This document shows, one piece after another, positions 3,173 to 6,024 of a DNA stretch of 6,024 bases. Both the position numbers and the translations under genes were made by a program. This DNA is from Enterocloster bolteae (GTDB lineage Bacteria > Bacillota_A > Clostridia > Lachnospirales > Lachnospiraceae): the NCBI GenBank assembly GCA_021769025.1, contig JAETTS010000169.1, positions 1 to 6,024 of the forward strand, read 5' to 3'. The notes beneath the pieces were generated by a model. It saw only the letters and a program-made list of their open reading frames with translations, did no database searches and was not told the origin of the DNA. Position 1 is the first letter of the stretch. Every line of letters starts with the position of its first letter.

Positions 3173-6024
3173 GGCTTAACGTTCTTCATCAGCTCTTCGA
3201 ACCGATCCGCTATCTCATACTTCACTTCTCCTCCTCCCACAGCCTTAAAATGTTCCCTTGCACAGTGGATCTTGAATTCTTCTACCATCCGCAGCTGCAT
3301 GACATCCATGGTTGCCTTTGTCTCTGCCACAACATACGTATATTTCCCCGCTCCATCATGGAAGGCAATGGCCCAGTCCGGACTGTAACGCCCTACCGGT
3401 GTAGAGATATAGAAGCCTTTGGGCAGCTTCACATAGACAGCCACTTCCTGGGCTTTATCCAGCTTCTCCGCGAAGATTTTCTCATTGGCGGAATCATACA
3501 CTACGTAATCATACAGGTGTTTGTCTGCTTTCATGGCATTCACCCCCAGTTTTCCCCTGATCACCGGCTTGGTAAGAAGATCGGTTCCATAAGTTTCCTT
3601 AAGCGCCTTATATCGGATATGTTCCATGATAACAGCTGCCTTCTGTTCCTTTATAAGGTTGGCCGCCTTGATGATAAACTCCTCCGGATTGTCCTTAAAC
3701 TGATGGAAGACCGGCTGCTCCATGCCGGTTAAGATCTGAATCACAGCCTTTCTGGTCAGGCCTGTCTCATCCACCAGTTTTCCCACCATGTCATAGGTTA
3801 CGCCCCTTCTTTCCTCCTGTCCTTCCCGGGGCTGATAGCTGACCGACCAATCTTTCACCATGAAATCTCCTGAGAGCAGTTCTTCCCTGGATTTCAAGGT
3901 TTTCATCTGGCCAGATTCTACCTTGACGTAATGCCTGGATACCCGAAGGCCGCCATTCAGCGATGCGATGCTTTTTTGTATCAGCTCTTCCGTGTCAAAA
4001 TCCACGGTATAGACAGACTTCACATGGATCCGGGACCACAACTCTTTAAATGCCTGGCTGTCTAATTTTTCTTCATCTACACGCAGCCTGACATTCTCAC
4101 TGCGGGCGTTTTTCGGGCACATGGCCTGGCTGTTGTAGACAGAATCCAGAATGAGCAGCACGTCAGTGGTGTATGGCCTCACTTCCCGGGCAAGCTCCAC
4201 TCTTCCATCTGCCTTATCCTGATAGTACTTATCTGTGAGAGCGCCTGTCTTATTCACATAGCCGTTTATGATCAGGTCATACAGGATGGCTAAAGCTGTA
4301 TCGGAATGGATTACCCATTCATTTCCTTCCGAATCTTTCACAACCCGGCCGGTAAACAGTTCTGCTGTCACCTTCTTTGGCCTGTCCGCAAGTGCCTCTG
4401 CAAGCTCGGTCTGCAGCTCCTTGACAAAGCTGTCATAACTCTCACTGGCGATCACTGTCAGCACATTGATGTCATGGACTTCCGCTCCCAGCACGCCCAC
4501 GTCCATCCGCTCCCCCTCCTGGTTCACGCACAGCCTAAGGCCCCGCCCTACTTCCTGGCGCTTGCGGATGTCGCTGCCGCTCTGCTTCAGGGTACAGATC
4601 TGAAATACATTGGGATTGTCCCAGCCTTCCCTCAACGCGGAATGGGAGAAGAGAAACCGTACCGGAGATTTGTAGGGATCAAGATCCAGAAGCAATTCCT
4701 TATTTCTCATGATCAGGTCATACGCATCCATATCGTTGGAGGTTCTGCTCTTTCTGTCATCCCCCGCCACCTGGTTGACTATATGCCCTTTCTTATTGAT
4801 GGAAAAATATCCGGCATGGGTCTTAGCGACGGGTATGGCCTTCAAATACTCCATATAATCCTGATCCCCCAGTTCTCTTTGCATATGATCCAGAATGTCC
4901 TGATACTCTTCCTCGAACATCCTGGCAAAGATGCCGTTTCTTGCCTGACCGGCTTCGTCGTAGATTTTATAATGGGCAACCTCGTCAATAAAAAACAGGG
5001 AAAGCACCTTGATTCCCCGGTTGAACAGCTGGCGCTCCCGTTCTATATGGGACAGGATGGTCTCGCGGATCTGGATCCGGCGCAGCTTCTCCTCACTTAT
5101 CTCGCCCATCACGTCACCGGCATAGAGTTTTATCCCGTTGGTCAGTTCGATGGAATCCTCTCTGCCGTCAATGGATTTCACAACAAATCCGTCCTTGTAT
5201 TCCTGAAGTTCTCCGGAATGCGCATAGAGATTGAAGCCAATGCCAGCCCTTCGCGTTTTCCTTCCTATACCGGAGGGGCCTTTATAATCAAACTGAATCA
5301 CAGCCACAGGATCCGCCTTGGAGAGCTGGATTCCCTCCAGGTAAAGGAAGCTGTCCGAAGCCATATTGCCGGTCTCGGTGATGCCTTTCACGGCAATCTT
5401 TTTTACCAGATGTCGGTTGTATGCATCCATGGCATCCAGGCGGTACACCATGTTGTAGATGCTGTCAGCTCTGTGGGTGGCCGAATACCGAAGGGTCATC
5501 AAAGGATGAAACTGTTTCAGGTTCTCCTTGGTCTGTTTTCCTTCCACAGACTGAGGCTCATCAATGATCACAATCGGCTTGGTTGCTGCGATGACATCGA
5601 TAGGGCGGCGGGACCGGAAATCGTCCAGCTTCATATAGATGCGCCGCGCATCCTTGCTCCTGGCGTTAAATGACTGGGCATTGATGATCATAACACTGAT
5701 GGAAGGGTTGGATGCAAAGGAATCAATCTCTGCCAGCTTGTTGGAGTTATAGATAAAGAACCGGATCTTCTTTCCGTATTCCTCTGCAAAATGTTCCTGA
5801 GTCACCTGGAATGACTGGTAGACCCCTTCACGGATGGCGATGCTGGGGACCACCACGATAAACTTGCTCCATCCATAGGCGCGGTTCAGTTCGTACATGG
5901 TCTTGATGTAGGTGTAGGTTTTTCCTACCCCGGTCTCCATCTCCACCGTTAAGTTGTATCCGTCTCCTGTCTTTTCCAGCTTTTCTGACAACGGGATCTG
6001 ATTCTCTTTCTGAATCTGATTTAA
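3157..6024 (-). CDS. res: Type III restriction enzyme, Res (helicase-nuclease) subunit, N-terminus cut off by right edge
   Basis: There are 955 visible residues and a TGA stop at 3159-3157. The frame is open to the right edge; the in-frame TTG at 5991 is not a credible start, because conserved Res-like sequence continues upstream of it. Roughly 50-80 N-terminal residues are probably missing. Motifs in visible numbering: Walker A METGVGKT (29-36), Walker B/DEAD-like IIDEPQ (153-158), SATH (181-184), ALREGWDNPNVFQI (463-476) and QEVGRGLRL, the helicase arginine motif (490-498). A C-terminal PD-(D/E)xK endonuclease has PD at 882-883 and ETK at 901-903. All key residues are intact, so it is probably active. 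Known role of the family: with the Mod subunit it uses ATP to communicate between unmethylated asymmetric sites and cut DNA some 25 bp away. The mod gene should lie immediately upstream, off the right edge. GC content appears higher than in the three genes to its left, so it may have a separate origin. Confidence 0.95.
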   Translation of the reverse strand, partial: LNQIQKENQIPLSEKLEKTGDGYNLTVEMETGVGKTYTYIKTMYELNRAYGWSKFIVVVPSIAIREGVYQSFQVTQEHFAEEYGKKIRFFIYNSNKLAEIDSFASNPSISVMIINAQSFNARSKDARRIYMKLDDFRSRRPIDVIAATKPIVIIDEPQSVEGKQTKENLKQFHPLMTLRYSATHRADSIYNMVYRLDAMDAYNRHLVKKIAVKGITETGNMASDSFLYLEGIQLSKADPVAVIQFDYKGPSGIGRKTRRAGIGFNLYAHSGELQEYKDGFVVKSIDGREDSIELTNGIKLYAGDVMGEISEEKLRRIQIRETILSHIERERQLFNRGIKVLSLFFIDEVAHYKIYDEAGQARNGIFARMFEEEYQDILDHMQRELGDQDYMEYLKAIPVAKTHAGYFSINKKGHIVNQVAGDDRKSRTSNDMDAYDLIMRNKELLLDLDPYKSPVRFLFSHSALREGWDNPNVFQICTLKQSGSDIRKRQEVGRGLRLCVNQEGERMDVGVLGAEVHDINVLTVIASESYDSFVKELQTELAEALADRPKKVTAELFTGRVVKDSEGNEWVIHSDTALAILYDLIINGYVNKTGALTDKYYQDKADGRVELAREVRPYTTDVLLILDSVYNSQAMCPKNARSENVRLRVDEEKLDSQAFKELWSRIHVKSVYTVDFDTEELIQKSIASLNGGLRVSRHYVKVESGQMKTLKSREELLSGDFMVKDWSVSYQPREGQEERRGVTYDMVGKLVDETGLTRKAVIQILTGMEQPVFHQFKDNPEEFIIKAANLIKEQKAAVIMEHIRYKALKETYGTDLLTKPVIRGKLGVNAMKADKHLYDYVVYDSANEKIFAEKLDKAQEVAVYVKLPKGFYISTPVGRYSPDWAIAFHDGAGKYTYVVAETKATMDVMQLRMVEEFKIHCAREHFKAVGGGEVKYEIADRFEELMKNVKPCILG

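Noticed and set aside
3250..3732. Plus-strand open frame of 160 codons opposite the Res C-terminus
   Set aside because: It is antisense to the PD...ETK nuclease region, and nothing in its translation resembles a known protein.
4306..5673. Long plus-strand open frame (455 codons) opposite the restriction gene
   Set aside because: It lies wholly antisense to a well-supported Res coding region with all helicase motifs, its translation shows no recognisable domain, and such shadow frames are common opposite GC-richer genes.
5917..5940. Val in the Walker A motif (METGVGKT instead of the usual METGTGKT) as an inactivating change
   Set aside because: The invariant G, K and T residues remain and this position tolerates variation, so activity is probably unaffected.
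5989..5991. TTG at 5991 as the start of the Res gene
   Set aside because: The same frame continues open to the right edge with Res-like residues, and Walker A would lie only about 18 residues in, far too close to the N-terminus for the family.

Overview
The window looks like a piece of an anti-phage defence island from a Firmicute, most likely a gut-type Clostridia/Lachnospiraceae relative. This is an inference from moderate GC, purine-rich Shine-Dalgarno sites (AGGAGG, AGGGGG) and the style of the proteins; no taxonomic marker is present. All four genes lie on the minus strand, so transcription runs from the right edge to the left edge. There is no rRNA, tRNA, CRISPR array or transposase, and no gene-free stretch over 300 bases.

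Right part (3157-6024): a type III restriction enzyme Res subunit, cut at its 5' end by the window edge. It has the full set of visible SF2 helicase motifs and a C-terminal PD...ExK nuclease site. Its Mod methyltransferase partner is expected just beyond the right edge.

Junction (about 3059-3156): a short spacer with a good sigma-A-type promoter (TTGCAT, 17 bp, TATAAT), a perfect 13-nt palindrome over the -10/start-site region and an 8-bp inverted repeat. These could control the next three genes as a separate unit.

Left part (1-3058): a tight three-gene cluster. Gene A (2480-3058) is a small TIR-domain protein with an extreme N-terminal motif (FNSGNINGTINQ) followed by 5-residue tandem repeats. 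Gene B (799-2457) is a helical protein of unknown function. It has a charged, repeat-containing N-terminal tail and then a nearly identical motif (FNSGEINGAISQ). Gene C (1-789, running off the left edge) resembles an SPFH/band 7 protein, and its Shine-Dalgarno overlaps the stop codon of gene B.

The main hypothesis is that the shared motif is a bacterial amyloid-signalling (BASS/RHIM-like) or other homotypic oligomerisation tag. It would link the helical protein, as sensor or scaffold, to the TIR effector, a likely NADase. The SPFH-like protein would be a third, scaffold-type component. The motif match is read directly from the sequence; the amyloid and immune roles are inference.
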